Made by a program: the position numbers and the translations under genes. The notes under the pieces were generated by a model that was not told the DNA's origin, searched no databases, and was given only the letters and a program-made list of their open reading frames with translations. Below are positions 17,642-26,484 of a stretch of 64,000 bases of DNA, one piece after another. This DNA comes from Acidobacteriota bacterium (GTDB lineage: Bacteria; Acidobacteriota; Thermoanaerobaculia; Gp7-AA8), in assembly GCA_016184115.1 (NCBI GenBank), contig JACPDH010000011.1, forward strand, positions 1 to 64,000, read 5' to 3'. Every line of letters starts with the position of its first letter. Positions within the stretch are counted from its first letter, which is position 1.

Positions 17642-19116
17642 TACGTGATCCTGAAGTTGTCGACGAGAACGCAGCGACGCCAACGCGAGAAGCTTCGGGG
17701 TCCGGTGAGTCCTTCACCCGTCGGGCTTGCGATCGTGAACGAACAGTAGCCTTCGCCATCGAGCCCGAGCCCCGCCTGCGAGCGGCCGTTCTTGACGAAG
17801 ATCGACGCGTCGCATGCCTTCGCCATGCGCGAGAGGTTGTCGAGATTCTTCGAATGCATGACGAAGGTGTGGCGATTGCGTCGCTCGACCTCGACCGCAA
17901 GATCGATCGCACGGCCAGCGTCCGATACGCGACAGACCGGCATCACCGGCATCATCTGCTCGGTCCAGAGGAGGGGATGGTTCTCGTCAACCTCGACGAC
18001 TGCGAGGCGGATCGAATCAGGGATGCTGATGCCCATCTTCGCGAGGATGACGGACGCGTTCTTTCCGATCAGTGAAGGATCGACATAGCTGGGTGTACGC
18101 GGACCCTTGATCTCTTTGAAGACGACGCGCTCGAGCTCCGGCAGGCGCTCCCTGGGGATCACGATCGCGCCCTGCCTCGCCATCGATGCAAGGAGGGAGT
18201 CGGCAATCGACGAGACGGCAAGAACCTCTTTCTCGTCGGTGCAGATGATGTTGTTGTCGGTCGAGGCGCCGAGGACGATGTCGCGGCCTGCCTTGTCGAT
18301 GTCTGCGGTCTCGTCGACCACGACGGGCGGGTTGCCCGGACCGGCGCAGATCGAGCGCTTGCCGCTCGCCATCGCCGCCTTCACGACGGCGGGACCGCCG
18401 GTGACGACGACGAGGCGGACGCCTTTCGTTCGCATCAACTCCTGCGCAGATTCGATCGTCGGGTTCGCAACCGCGGTGACGACGTTGGCCGGTCCGCCTG
18501 CTGCCACGATCGCCTTGTTGAGCAGTGCGACCGTCTGCATCGAGCAGTTCTTGGCATTCGGGTGAACGTTGAAGACGACGCTGTTCCCGGCAGCGAGCAT
18601 CCCGATCGAATTGCAGATGATCGTCGATGTGGGATTCGTCGTCGGCGTGATCGCGCCGATGACCCCGAACGGCGCAGGCTCCATCAGTGTGAGGCCGTGG
18701 TCGCCGGTGAACGCGCTCGGAAAGAGGTCTTCGAGCCCAGGCGTCTTCTCGGTGACGAGACGGTTCTTGACGACCTTGTCTTCGTAGCGGCCGAGACCCG
18801 TCTCGTCGTGCGCAGCTTTCGCGAGCGACTCACAGTTCTCGCGCATCGTCTGGCGCATCGACTCGATGATCTTCGCCCGCTGCGCGAGCGGCAGTACCGC
18901 AAACCTCGGTTGCGCCGCCGCTGCAGCCTGAACCGCGTCGGCGACGGTCACGTGAATACCGAGACCGTGGATGGTCGAGACCGTGGAATCGGCTGGCGCC
19001 TGCGCGGGTGCGAATTGAGCTGTCGCGGCGGGAGAAGGAGGAGCGGCTCCCTGGGCGAGGTCGGCGGCGATGCGCCGCGCGATCTCGTCGATCTCTCTGT
19101 CGGTGAGGCGCGTCAT
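17641..19116 (-). CDS. CoA-acylating aldehyde dehydrogenase of a microcompartment (PduP/EutE family)
   Basis: This 491-residue protein should oxidise an aldehyde with NAD+ and CoA to acyl-CoA. Here the expected substrate is acetaldehyde from the DeoC domain encoded in the same operon. The catalytic Cys292 sits in TDNNIICTDEKEV, and glycine-rich nucleotide-binding segments (VTGGPAVV; CAGPGNPPVVVD) are present. Residues 3-22 form an amphipathic helix (LTDREIDEIARRIAADL) followed by a Pro/Ala-rich linker to about 45, a typical encapsulation peptide that targets the enzyme to the shell interior. The gene lies 4 bases after a BMC-P gene and overlaps the next BMC-T gene. Confidence 0.96.
   Translation of the reverse strand: MTRLTDREIDEIARRIAADLAQGAAPPSPAATAQFAPAQAPADSTVSTIHGLGIHVTVADAVQAAAAAQPRFAVLPLAQRAKIIESMRQTMRENCESLAKAAHDETGLGRYEDKVVKNRLVTEKTPGLEDLFPSAFTGDHGLTLMEPAPFGVIGAITPTTNPTSTIICNSIGMLAAGNSVVFNVHPNAKNCSMQTVALLNKAIVAAGGPANVVTAVANPTIESAQELMRTKGVRLVVVTGGPAVVKAAMASGKRSICAGPGNPPVVVDETADIDKAGRDIVLGASTDNNIICTDEKEVLAVSSIADSLLASMARQGAIVIPRERLPELERVVFKEIKGPRTPSYVDPSLIGKNASVILAKMGISIPDSIRLAVVEVDENHPLLWTEQMMPVMPVCRVSDAGRAIDLAVEVERRNRHTFVMHSKNLDNLSRMAKACDASIFVKNGRSQAGLGLDGEGYCSFTIASPTGEGLTGPRSFSRWRRCVLVDNFRIT
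19051..19110 (-). other. Predicted encapsulation peptide of the aldehyde dehydrogenase
   Basis: Residues 3-22 alternate hydrophobic (L, I, I, A, I, A, L) and charged positions as an amphipathic helix. A flexible Ala/Pro linker joins it to the catalytic domain. This is the usual form of BMC-targeting peptides. Confidence 0.8.
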
Positions 19117-19120
19117 CGGA

Positions 19121-19408
19121 TCACTTCCTGTACTTCACGTCGTTGCCGACACTCCAGCTGTCGACGATCGCGAGAATGACGAGATCGATTGGGCGTTTGT
19201 CAGTCGCTTCGGTCTGTCGGGCCGAGCTTCCAGCTGCGACGAGCACGACCTCGTCGGGACCCGCGCCGACGGCGTCCGCCGCCACGAGCGCATTACCCGT
19301 CTCGCGTCCCTCTTCGTCGAGCGGCTTAACCACCAGGAGCTTGAGGCCCGTGATGTTCGGCTCCTTCCGCGAGGAGACGACCGTTCCCACGACTCTTGCG
19401 AGTTGCAT
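19121..19408 (-). CDS. BMC-P pentameric shell vertex protein (EutN/CcmL family)
   Basis: This 95-residue protein begins [19 protein letters not shown] and keeps the [11 protein letters not shown] strand, the [22 protein letters not shown] core and the terminal ILAIVDSW strand. It is the best match to canonical EutN/CcmL of the three BMC-P proteins here. It sits between BMC-H (71-base gap with a strong GGAAGGAAGAA ribosome site) and the aldehyde dehydrogenase (4-base gap). Confidence 0.96.
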   Translation of the reverse strand: MQLARVVGTVVSSRKEPNITGLKLLVVKPLDEEGRETGNALVAADAVGAGPDEVVLVAAGSSARQTEATDKRPIDLVILAIVDSWSVGNDVKYRK

Positions 19409-19479
19409 GGTTCTTCCTTCCCGGAGCCACCGGCAGGCAGCCAGAGGACTGCCCGCACGCTCCTCGAGGTCGCTCTAGG

Positions 19480-19776
19480 CTACTCGCCCTGCTTTGCACT
19501 CGCGCGGCCGAGCGGCATGACCGCGTCGACGTTTGCGTGCGGGCGGGCAATGACATGAACGGCGACCACGTCACCGACGCGTCCTGCCGCCAGGTTCGCC
19601 GCGTCACACGCAGCCTTAACCGCTGCGACGTCGCCGCGGATGATGACGGTCGTGTATCCGCCACCCGTCTTCTCGTACGAGACGAGCTCGACCTTTGCCG
19701 CCTTGACGGCCGCATCGGCCGCCTCGACCGACGCTGCGAACGACCTCGTTTCGATCATGCCAAGTGCTTCCGCCAT
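19480..19776 (-). CDS. BMC-H hexameric shell protein
   Basis: This 98-residue protein is a single BMC domain starting [13 protein letters not shown], with [19 protein letters not shown] and [10 protein letters not shown]. The pore loop is TGGG (37-40), giving a small neutral pore. The sequence closely resembles the BMC-H of Haliangium ochraceum, which is known to assemble shells. It should be the major facet protein. GGGAGGAAGAG lies just upstream of ATG 19776, and a GC-rich hairpin lies in the leader (19794-19819), consistent with higher expression than its neighbours. Confidence 0.97.
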   Translation of the reverse strand: MAEALGMIETRSFAASVEAADAAVKAAKVELVSYEKTGGGYTTVIIRGDVAAVKAACDAANLAAGRVGDVVAVHVIARPHANVDAVMPLGRASAKQGE

Positions 19777-19793
19777 GACTCTTCCTCCCTGTT

Positions 19794-19819
19794 GTCGCCG
19801 CGGCAGGTGGCCGCGCGAC
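19794..19819 (-). promoter_or_regulatory. Intercistronic hairpin before BMC-H
   Basis: GTCGCCGCGGC pairs with GCCGCGCGAC (one bulge) across a 5-base loop, in the 63-base gap between the BMC-T and BMC-H genes. It could protect the downstream BMC-H message from 5' decay or mark a processing site. The role is inferred. Confidence 0.45.
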
Positions 19820-19839
19820 GATTAACGTTTCGTTGTTGA

Positions 19840-20463
19840 TCAGGCGCGCCCGGGGCGTCCGTTGATCGAACGGATCGCTTCTTCCGCCGCGCGGTAACCG
19901 ACGTCGATGTCGCGTTCTTCGCCACCGAGATAGACGCGTCCGAAGCTGCCGAACGCGCGGACTTCGAGAATGTTGATGTTCGCTGCCTTCTCCGCCTCGT
20001 TCGCCGCAATCGCCGCATAACCTGCGGGGGCGACCTCGAGAACGTAGAGAGTCTGTCCCGGCACGATCATGTCGCCGTGGCGCGTCCGGTTGATCAGCTG
20101 CGTGTGGTAGTCGGTGATGTTGCGGATCACCTGGCTCGAGGTGATCTCCGGCTTCATTCGATCCTCTTCTTTGAGATCGAGCGCATCGAGGATCGCCTGC
20201 CCCGCGCGGCGTACGTCTGCCTGCGAGTCGGAATGGATCTCGAGCATGCCGTACATCCGCTCGATGATCATCATGCCTGGCTTGACGTCCGTCGCCTTGA
20301 GGGCGACGTCGGTGACGCGCATGATGTCCATTCCGGGGGCGACCTCGACGAAGAGCGACGCCTGGTCGGGAACGGGGAGGAAGCCTTGCGCGACCGTTCC
20401 GAGGAACGATGCAAACTGTGGCTGGAGCTTATCGATGAATACGTAACAGCGAAGCTCGCTCAT
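19840..20463 (-). CDS. BMC-T tandem-domain shell protein (double-layer, gated-pore type)
   Basis: The start is ATG 20463 ([16 protein letters not shown]), 4 bases after the fusion gene's stop, giving 207 residues; the longer reading from 20589 lies inside that gene. Two permuted BMC domains are visible, about 1-95 and 110-205. The motifs [16 protein letters not shown] and [19 protein letters not shown] match the stacked-trimer class (CsoS1D and the Haliangium double-layer BMC-T). Those trimers form dimers with a large gated pore, proposed to pass bulky metabolites such as cofactors or sugar phosphates. Such a pore would suit phosphorylated substrates like deoxyribose-5-phosphate. Confidence 0.94.
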   Translation of the reverse strand: MSELRCYVFIDKLQPQFASFLGTVAQGFLPVPDQASLFVEVAPGMDIMRVTDVALKATDVKPGMMIIERMYGMLEIHSDSQADVRRAGQAILDALDLKEEDRMKPEITSSQVIRNITDYHTQLINRTRHGDMIVPGQTLYVLEVAPAGYAAIAANEAEKAANINILEVRAFGSFGRVYLGGEERDIDVGYRAAEEAIRSINGRPGRA

Positions 20464-20467
20464 CGTC

Positions 20468-21874
20468 TTACGCCTTTCCCGAGGCAGCAGCGAGCGCCTC
20501 TTCGAGAATCTTGACACTTGCCGAGCAGCCGACGCGCGTTGCGCCCGCCTCGACCATCTTGACCACGTCCGCGAAGCTGCGGATCCCACCCGACGCTTTG
20601 ACGCCGAGCTTGCGGGGGGCGACCGTGCGCGCCATGAGGGCCACGTCCTCGACTGTTGCGCCTCCCTTGGAGAATCCGGTCGACGTCTTCACGAAATCGG
20701 CGCCCGCCTTCATCGAAAGCTGGCAGGCGCGCACCTTTTCCTCGTCGGTCAGGAGCGCGGTCTCGAGGATGACCTTCGAAAGAGCTCGGCCTTCCTTGCA
20801 CGCTTCGACGACGCCGCGGATGTCGCGTGCGACGAGCAGGTCTTCCTTTCCCTTGAGGGCGCCGATGTTGATGACCATGTCGATCTCATTCGCGCCTTCG
20901 CGGATCGCTCTTCGCGCCTCGAGAAGCTTGATCTCCGGCGTTTGCGCGCCGAGCGGAAAGCCGACGACGCTGCAGAGCTTCACATTGGAGCCGCGGAGAA
21001 ACGTCTTCGCCTTCGCGACCCAGTTCGAGTTGACGCAAACCGAGTAGAAGCCGAACTTCTTCGCCTCCTCGCAGACCTTTTCGATGTCCTCGACGACCGC
21101 TTCCGGCTTGAGGATCGTGTGGTCGATGAGCTTGACGAGGCGGTCGGGGGGAAGTGCAGGACCGGAGGCTGGCGTCGAGCCGCCTCCCTGCTGGAGCAGC
21201 TCGCGCACGCGGCTTGCGATGCGCGCAAAGTCGTCGGCTGAGAGATCGTTGATCGATCCTGGGCTCACGCTCCGCTTTCCTTTCTCCAGTTCGCGAATCA
21301 TCTTAACCCGCCTTTGATGGCGGTCAACGGTGCAGTCGGTATTGAGGAAGACATCGACGACTCGTTTTGCGGTCTCGATGTCGATCTGTCCCGCTCCGAG
21401 AGTCAGAACGTTCGCATCGTTGTGCTCGCGCGCGTTCCGTGCGAGCGCTTCGTTGTAGCAGGCCGCGGCGAGGACCCCGGGGATCTTGTTCGCGGCCATC
21501 GCCGAACCGATCCCGGCGCCGTCGATGATGATCGCGAAGCGGCACGCACCGGCGGAGACGAGCTCCGCGGCTGATTGCGCGATCCGTGGATAATCGACCG
21601 GTTCCTTGCTGTGCGTTCCGAGGTCACGGACGGCGTGACCCACATCGCGAAGATGTTTCTTGAGTTGTTCCTTGAGGTCGAAGCCGCCGTGGTCGGCGCC
21701 TAGAGCGATCTGATGGGTCTTGGTTTTCGTCGTGGAGGCCACGTCAATCCGCTTGGTTCGTTGGATTTGCGCGACGCGGACAACCGCGGCGCGCGGGATG
21801 GGAAGTCTAACATGGCCGCAGCGGCGGGGCAGAATCGGGAACGGCGTGACGTGACTGGCGCGTGAGGCTATCAT
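20468..21874 (-). CDS. RpiB-like isomerase fused to deoxyribose-phosphate aldolase (DeoC), BMC enzyme
   Basis: This 468-residue protein is read from ATG 21874. A GTG at 21742 (424 residues) fits the start of the RpiB fold better; neither has a strong ribosome site. The RpiB-like domain spans 55-197, with ADHGGFD (60-66) and AREHNDANV (148-156), but the usual catalytic Cys of CGTGIG is Asp118 ([19 protein letters not shown]). The DeoC domain spans 246-460, with all three key residues: Asp332 in NEIDMVINI, Schiff-base Lys396 in VKTSTGF and Lys426 in GVKASGG. Between them (198-245) lies an amphipathic helix plus a Gly/Pro linker, like an encapsulation peptide. DeoC splits deoxyribose-5-phosphate into glyceraldehyde-3-phosphate and acetaldehyde, feeding the aldehyde dehydrogenase. 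First gene of the operon. Confidence 0.95.
   Translation of the reverse strand: MIASRASHVTPFPILPRRCGHVRLPIPRAAVVRVAQIQRTKRIDVASTTKTKTHQIALGADHGGFDLKEQLKKHLRDVGHAVRDLGTHSKEPVDYPRIAQSAAELVSAGACRFAIIIDGAGIGSAMAANKIPGVLAAACYNEALARNAREHNDANVLTLGAGQIDIETAKRVVDVFLNTDCTVDRHQRRVKMIRELEKGKRSVSPGSINDLSADDFARIASRVRELLQQGGGSTPASGPALPPDRLVKLIDHTILKPEAVVEDIEKVCEEAKKFGFYSVCVNSNWVAKAKTFLRGSNVKLCSVVGFPLGAQTPEIKLLEARRAIREGANEIDMVINIGALKGKEDLLVARDIRGVVEACKEGRALSKVILETALLTDEEKVRACQLSMKAGADFVKTSTGFSKGGATVEDVALMARTVAPRKLGVKASGGIRSFADVVKMVEAGATRVGCSASVKILEEALAAASGKA
21188..21256 (-). other. Internal encapsulation-peptide-like helix in the RpiB-DeoC fusion
   Basis: Residues 207-229 ([17 protein letters not shown] and the following RELLQQ) form an amphipathic helix. 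It is followed by a Gly/Ser/Thr/Pro linker before the DeoC domain, the same layout as terminal BMC-targeting peptides but placed between two enzymes. Confidence 0.65.
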
Positions 21875-21930
21875 CGCGACAAAAACCGCTTGGATGCTGA
21901 CGAGCGTATCTGTTCGAGGTGTAAGGTCGA

Positions 21931-23256
21931 ATGAACGTTCAAAGAACGATTTGGGCTGTGCTGTGCGCCGCGGTGCCGGTCATCGCGCAGGCACAGAACG
22001 ACGGGATCGTCGCGAGTGTGAACCTCGAGTTGAAGGGGAACTACCGAGACAGCCCTTCGGAGAGATTCCGACTGGCATTCGTGCCACCTCCGGAGTTTCT
22101 TCCGCCGGGAGAGGAGAACCTTTTCCTCGAGACAGTCGATGCCGGGAGCCACTTCGAGGCGAGTAACGTTTCGCTCCGGCTCGATCTGACCTACGGGAAG
22201 AGCTTCGCCGCCCGCGCGGAGATCGACGCGATCGACCTCTACGAACGGAATCCCACATCTGGAGACCGCGACGTCGACCTTGACGAAGCATGGGTGCGGT
22301 TCGGTCAACGCCCGTCGCTGCTCGCCACTCCCGATGGCTCAACGCTTTTCGCGCAGTTCGGTAAGGCCCCGAAGATGGAGCGCCAGCCGGTCCGCCTGCT
22401 CGAAAGCTATGGGCTGTCGTCGACTGCGTTCAACCGGCTCGAGGACGTGCAGGCGCTCGTCGGTGGAACGATCGGACGAAACCTCTACTGGCGCGCGCAG
22501 TGGTCGACCGGAAATCCCGTGTTCATGCGCGACACGCATGCGCTCGCTGGGGATCACGGAATCGAGGAACTGCTTCAGCCATTTCCCGATCCCGAGTTGA
22601 AGACAGGCTTCCCGATCCTCTACGACGCGGAAGTCGAAGGCTACTTTTTCGATGATTCAAACCCGGAAATCGGGGGCGGCCTGGGGTGGCGCTGGCGTTC
22701 GGATGTGCGCGGAGCCGGGATCGATCTTCTGGCGTTCTACTACGAGCGCGATCTCGCCGAAGAGGTCGATCTCGAGGGGACCTTCTACGGAGGCGACCTC
22801 GACATCCTGTCGGGGCCGATCGGTATCGAGATCGCGGTCGATGGCAACCGGAAGGAAGAGTACGGAGTGGCGTTCTACAGTGAGCTCGGCGCGTTCACGC
22901 TACTCGGGCAGGCAGTCGAGCAGGAGATTGCCGGGCTCGGTCGGCGAGGAATCGAGCTCGAGGCGGGATGGCAGTCGTCGACGGCGTGGGGGCCGATACC
23001 TTTCGTTCAGCCAGCCGTCAGATACAGCAGTCTGGACGCGGATTTCCGCGGACCCGTGAATTTTCCGTCGCCGAGCTTCTGGTGGGATTGGACGAAGTAC
23101 GATGCCGGCGTTCGCTTCGGGCTCACGAGCCACGCGGATGTGACGGCCGAGTACTCGCGCCTGACGACCGATCAGCCCGGGGTTCCCGACCTTGACGAGA
23201 TGCTCGTCACGGTGCGGATAAAGCTCGGCGCGGAGTGGCGGCCGACAGGAATGTGA
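21931..23256 (+). CDS. Predicted outer-membrane beta-barrel (porin-like) divergent from the BMC operon
   Basis: This 441-residue protein has a signal peptide (1-22, cleavage near AQAQN). The rest alternates short amphipathic strands with Gly/Asp/Tyr-rich turns, and the last strands ([15 protein letters not shown]) resemble an outer-membrane insertion signal close to the end. No named porin family is obvious. ATG 21931 is preceded by AAGGTC. It shares a short upstream region with the BMC operon on the other strand, so co-regulation and a role in substrate uptake are possible but unproven. Confidence 0.75.
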   Translation: MNVQRTIWAVLCAAVPVIAQAQNDGIVASVNLELKGNYRDSPSERFRLAFVPPPEFLPPGEENLFLETVDAGSHFEASNVSLRLDLTYGKSFAARAEIDAIDLYERNPTSGDRDVDLDEAWVRFGQRPSLLATPDGSTLFAQFGKAPKMERQPVRLLESYGLSSTAFNRLEDVQALVGGTIGRNLYWRAQWSTGNPVFMRDTHALAGDHGIEELLQPFPDPELKTGFPILYDAEVEGYFFDDSNPEIGGGLGWRWRSDVRGAGIDLLAFYYERDLAEEVDLEGTFYGGDLDILSGPIGIEIAVDGNRKEEYGVAFYSELGAFTLLGQAVEQEIAGLGRRGIELEAGWQSSTAWGPIPFVQPAVRYSSLDADFRGPVNFPSPSFWWDWTKYDAGVRFGLTSHADVTAEYSRLTTDQPGVPDLDEMLVTVRIKLGAEWRPTGM

Positions 23257-23309
23257 GCGCGTCACGACGCGTTCGGGCAGGGCGGATCATTTCCGGTGAA
23301 AACTGCACG

Positions 23310-25313
23310 ATGAAAACGACTTGTGGAAGTCAGTCACGCCGTAACCGGGCCGCGCGGAGCGGATTCCGGATCGCCTTTCTTCTTCTGACGCTCTCGCTCC
23401 TCGCGTTCGCCGCGGCTGCCCGCCCTCCTGCACGATCGGCCGTGCGGCTCGTCTGGAATCCCGAGACGAAAAAGGTCGTCCTCTTCGGTGGCTCGACTCC
23501 GGCAGATTCAAGCCGGCGACGGACCTACATGAACGACTTGTGGGAGTGGGACACCAACCGCTGGACTCAGATTTATGCGGAGGGTGCTCCCGTCGGCCGC
23601 TCGGGCCACGCGATGGTGTGGGACAGCGGCCAGGGCCGGATCCTTCTGTTCGGCGGAATCCGAGGCTTTGACGACGACGGCAACGGTCTCCTCCTCGACG
23701 ACACGTGGGCCCTCGAAGGAAACACGTGGCGCGAACTCACTACATCGACGCGACCGCAGCCTCGGCAGTCGCACGGCTTCGCGTTCGACTCCGCGAGGAA
23801 TCGCTTGGTGGTCTACGGTGGCTACGACGCCGGCGCGGAACCGATCTTCGACACGTGGGAGTTCGACGGTGTCAACTGGACCCGGATCTCCGAGGCCGGT
23901 CCCACGATCATCAATCCGCTCATGGTCTACGACCCGGCGCGCAATGAAACATTGATGCTCGGCTCGACCAACGAAGACGTGTTCGCGGATCGCAAGACCG
24001 AGATGTACCGCAGGACCGACAGCGGCTGGACGAAGATCGAACTTGCCGCCGACGCGCTCCCGAAGTGCACGTCGTTCGGTGCGCTCATCTACGAGGAGCT
24101 GTACACGCGCGTCGTCTTCCAGGGTGGTAGTTGCCAGTCGGGCAGCCCCGTCGCAGAGAGCTGGGTCTGGCACGGGACGGAATGGGCCCAGTTGCAGCCC
24201 GCGGCGACGCCCGGATTCGTGACGACGTTCGGAATGGCGAATGAGCCGACGCGCGAACAGTCGATCCTCTTCGGAGGAATCGACTTCGAAGAGCGCAGCA
24301 CGTCCTACGTCTTCCGAGGGAACAAATGGTCGCCGAAAAACGACGTTTACTCTCCTGGCGCGCGCTCGCTGTTCGGGTTCCAGTCCGACACGTTGACCGG
24401 ACGCATCCTGCTGATGGGCGGGATCGACGACCAGCGCTCGACCTACAACGACATGTGGAGCTTGCGTTCAGGTGTCTGGGAGCGAATGAACCCGACGCCG
24501 TATCCCGATTCCTGCTTCAACCCCTTGACCGTATGGGATTCGGATCGAAGCAAGCTCGTAGCGATATGTGACAACGGCGACGTCGCCGAGTGGGACACGC
24601 AAACATGGGCGACGTTCACGTCGCTCTCGCCGAAGCCGGGGAACGGCCGGTTTCGGAACGCCGTATACGATCCGAAGCTCAAGAAGACGGTGATGTTCGG
24701 CGGTTTCGACGAAATCAACTACCTGCGCGAAACGTGGACGTGGAACGGCACGGCATGGACCAAGCTCTCGAAGGACGCTGCCGCTCCGAAACCGCGCTGC
24801 CTAACGGCGATGTTTTTCGATCCGATCTCGCAACGTACGCTCCTCTTCGGTGGGATCGGAAGGCCGACCAGCGACGACGCGGTGACGCGCTACGGCGACA
24901 TGTGGGCGTTCGAAGGAACGAAGTGGGTCGAGCTTAAGCCATCCAAGATTCCCGCAGCGCGCTACGGGCCGGCCGTCGGGTATGACCCGGCGACGAACAG
25001 CGTCGTGATGTTTGGCGGGAAAGACGCGAACGAGATCTACATCAACGAGCAGTGGGAGTGGAACGGCACGCTCTGGGCACAGACGAGCCCCGCATCGCTC
25101 CCTTCGCCTCGTATGAACGGCTCCCTTGCGGTCGATCCGTCGAGCGGGAAGCTGACGATGTTCGGTGGATGGTCGGGCTACTACCACCAGGAGATCTGGA
25201 CATGGTCGGCAGGAAAATGGGAAGTCGTTCCGATCGTCACTGACCGGCGTCGACCGGCGCGGCCAACCACGGGTGGGGAAGCTGCCCAGGGCACTGCCGA
25301 CGCCGCGAACTGA
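23310..25313 (+). CDS. Exported Kelch-repeat protein
   Basis: ATG 23310 is the chosen start because a signal peptide follows directly (residues 16-38, basic then hydrophobic); a longer reading begins inside the previous gene. The 667-residue protein carries many Kelch-type repeats, each with an LFGG, a W-x-W-D/N-G-x-W segment and RxGHAMVWD-like turns. Together they would build one or two beta-propellers. Such exported propellers commonly bind proteins or sugars; some are galactose-oxidase-like, but no copper ligands stand out. The first base of its coding region lies 54 bases after the porin stop, so the two may be co-transcribed. Confidence 0.88.
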   Translation: MKTTCGSQSRRNRAARSGFRIAFLLLTLSLLAFAAAARPPARSAVRLVWNPETKKVVLFGGSTPADSSRRRTYMNDLWEWDTNRWTQIYAEGAPVGRSGHAMVWDSGQGRILLFGGIRGFDDDGNGLLLDDTWALEGNTWRELTTSTRPQPRQSHGFAFDSARNRLVVYGGYDAGAEPIFDTWEFDGVNWTRISEAGPTIINPLMVYDPARNETLMLGSTNEDVFADRKTEMYRRTDSGWTKIELAADALPKCTSFGALIYEELYTRVVFQGGSCQSGSPVAESWVWHGTEWAQLQPAATPGFVTTFGMANEPTREQSILFGGIDFEERSTSYVFRGNKWSPKNDVYSPGARSLFGFQSDTLTGRILLMGGIDDQRSTYNDMWSLRSGVWERMNPTPYPDSCFNPLTVWDSDRSKLVAICDNGDVAEWDTQTWATFTSLSPKPGNGRFRNAVYDPKLKKTVMFGGFDEINYLRETWTWNGTAWTKLSKDAAAPKPRCLTAMFFDPISQRTLLFGGIGRPTSDDAVTRYGDMWAFEGTKWVELKPSKIPAARYGPAVGYDPATNSVVMFGGKDANEIYINEQWEWNGTLWAQTSPASLPSPRMNGSLAVDPSSGKLTMFGGWSGYYHQEIWTWSAGKWEVVPIVTDRRRPARPTTGGEAAQGTADAAN

Positions 25314-25351
25314 GAATCGGGCATGGCGCCCGGCAATGCGCCCTCATGCAA

Positions 25352-25377
25352 GACGGCCGCGGGAACCCGCGGCCGTC
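25352..25377. terminator. Hairpin between convergent genes
   Basis: A perfect 12-bp GC-rich inverted repeat (25352-25363 with 25366-25377, effective loop 4 bases) lies between the converging Kelch and AIM24-family genes. It lacks a U-run, so it is terminator-like only. Confidence 0.6.
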
Positions 25378-25446
25378 ACCATTTCGGGAGGTTCGCGCCT
25401 CCGCCATCTCTCGATTGTTTGAATCAGAGCTCGGGGTCGACGTAGC

Positions 25447-26484
25447 CTAACTGTCGCCTCCCATGATCGCGCCACCGATGCTTCCGAGGATCGAGCCTTC
25501 GCCCGCCGAACCGCCGCGCTGAGGTGCTGCAGCGAAGATGCGGCTGGCGAAACGGCTGAAGGGCATCGACTGAATCCAGACGCGTCCCGGGCCACTGAGT
25601 GTCGCGAAGAAGAGTCCCTCGCCGCCGAAGAGTGCCGTCTTGACGCCGCCGACGAACTGGATGTCGTACTGGACGCGCGGTTCGAAGGCGACGAGGCAGC
25701 CGGTGTCGATCCGTAGTGTCTCGCCGGCCTTCAGCTCCCGCTCAATGATCGTGCCACTCGCGTGAACGAAGGCGAGGCCATCGCCTTCGAGTTTCTGCAG
25801 AATGAATCCCTCGCCGCCAAAGAAGCCGACACCGAGCTTCTTCTGGAACGCGATGCCGAGCGCGATGCCGCGTGCCGCGACGAGGAACGAATCCTTCTGA
25901 CAGATCATCGTTCCGCCGAGTTGCTTGAGGTCGATCGGAATGATCCTGCCTGGGTAGGGCGCGGCGAACGCGACCTTCTGCCGATGCCCGGCGGTGTTCC
26001 CGAAGGCAGTCATGAAAAGCGACTCGCCGGTGATCACGCGCTTGCCCGCCGACAGGAGCTTACCCATGAATCCGCTCGACTGCTGCTTCGACCCGTCGCC
26101 GAAGATCGTCTCCATCTGGATTCCAGGCTCCATGTAGAGGAACGAGCCTGCCTCTGCGATGCACGCTTCCTGCGGATCGAGTGTGATCTCGACGAGTTGC
26201 ATCTCTTCGCCGAAGATCTCGTAATCGATCTCGTGGGCAACCTGCCCCGACGCTTGCGCGGCCCACTGCGCCTGCATCGCCGCGGGGGCGGGCGCTGGCG
26301 CCGACGGCCGTGTGAAGGCTCCTGAGAACTCGGCACGGCTCGCGATCGGTTCCCATCCCGCCATACCCTGTGCGAAGACGTGCGCCTCTCGCGAAATCTC
26401 TCCATTGTGGATGCGACGAACGACTTCCTCCGTGGGCCAGGGGCCCAGCTGCTTGCCTGCGACTGCGACGAACCAGCTCTGCAT
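25447..26484 (-). CDS. AIM24/TIGR00266-family protein with N-terminal GYF-type domain
   Basis: This 345-residue protein starts at ATG 26484 behind GGAGGAAG. Residues 1-60 ([19 protein letters not shown], then MAGWEPI) are a GYF_2-type domain, a small proline-peptide-binding fold common in acidobacterial and planctomycetal proteins. After an Ala/Pro linker (about 60-90) comes the AIM24 beta-helix-like domain (95-330), with [23 protein letters not shown] Gly-rich turns. Bacterial AIM24 proteins are uncharacterised. The C-terminus ([19 protein letters not shown]) is Gly-rich and ends typically for the family. No membrane segment. Confidence 0.9.
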   Translation of the reverse strand: MQSWFVAVAGKQLGPWPTEEVVRRIHNGEISREAHVFAQGMAGWEPIASRAEFSGAFTRPSAPAPAPAAMQAQWAAQASGQVAHEIDYEIFGEEMQLVEITLDPQEACIAEAGSFLYMEPGIQMETIFGDGSKQQSSGFMGKLLSAGKRVITGESLFMTAFGNTAGHRQKVAFAAPYPGRIIPIDLKQLGGTMICQKDSFLVAARGIALGIAFQKKLGVGFFGGEGFILQKLEGDGLAFVHASGTIIERELKAGETLRIDTGCLVAFEPRVQYDIQFVGGVKTALFGGEGLFFATLSGPGRVWIQSMPFSRFASRIFAAAPQRGGSAGEGSILGSIGGAIMGGDS

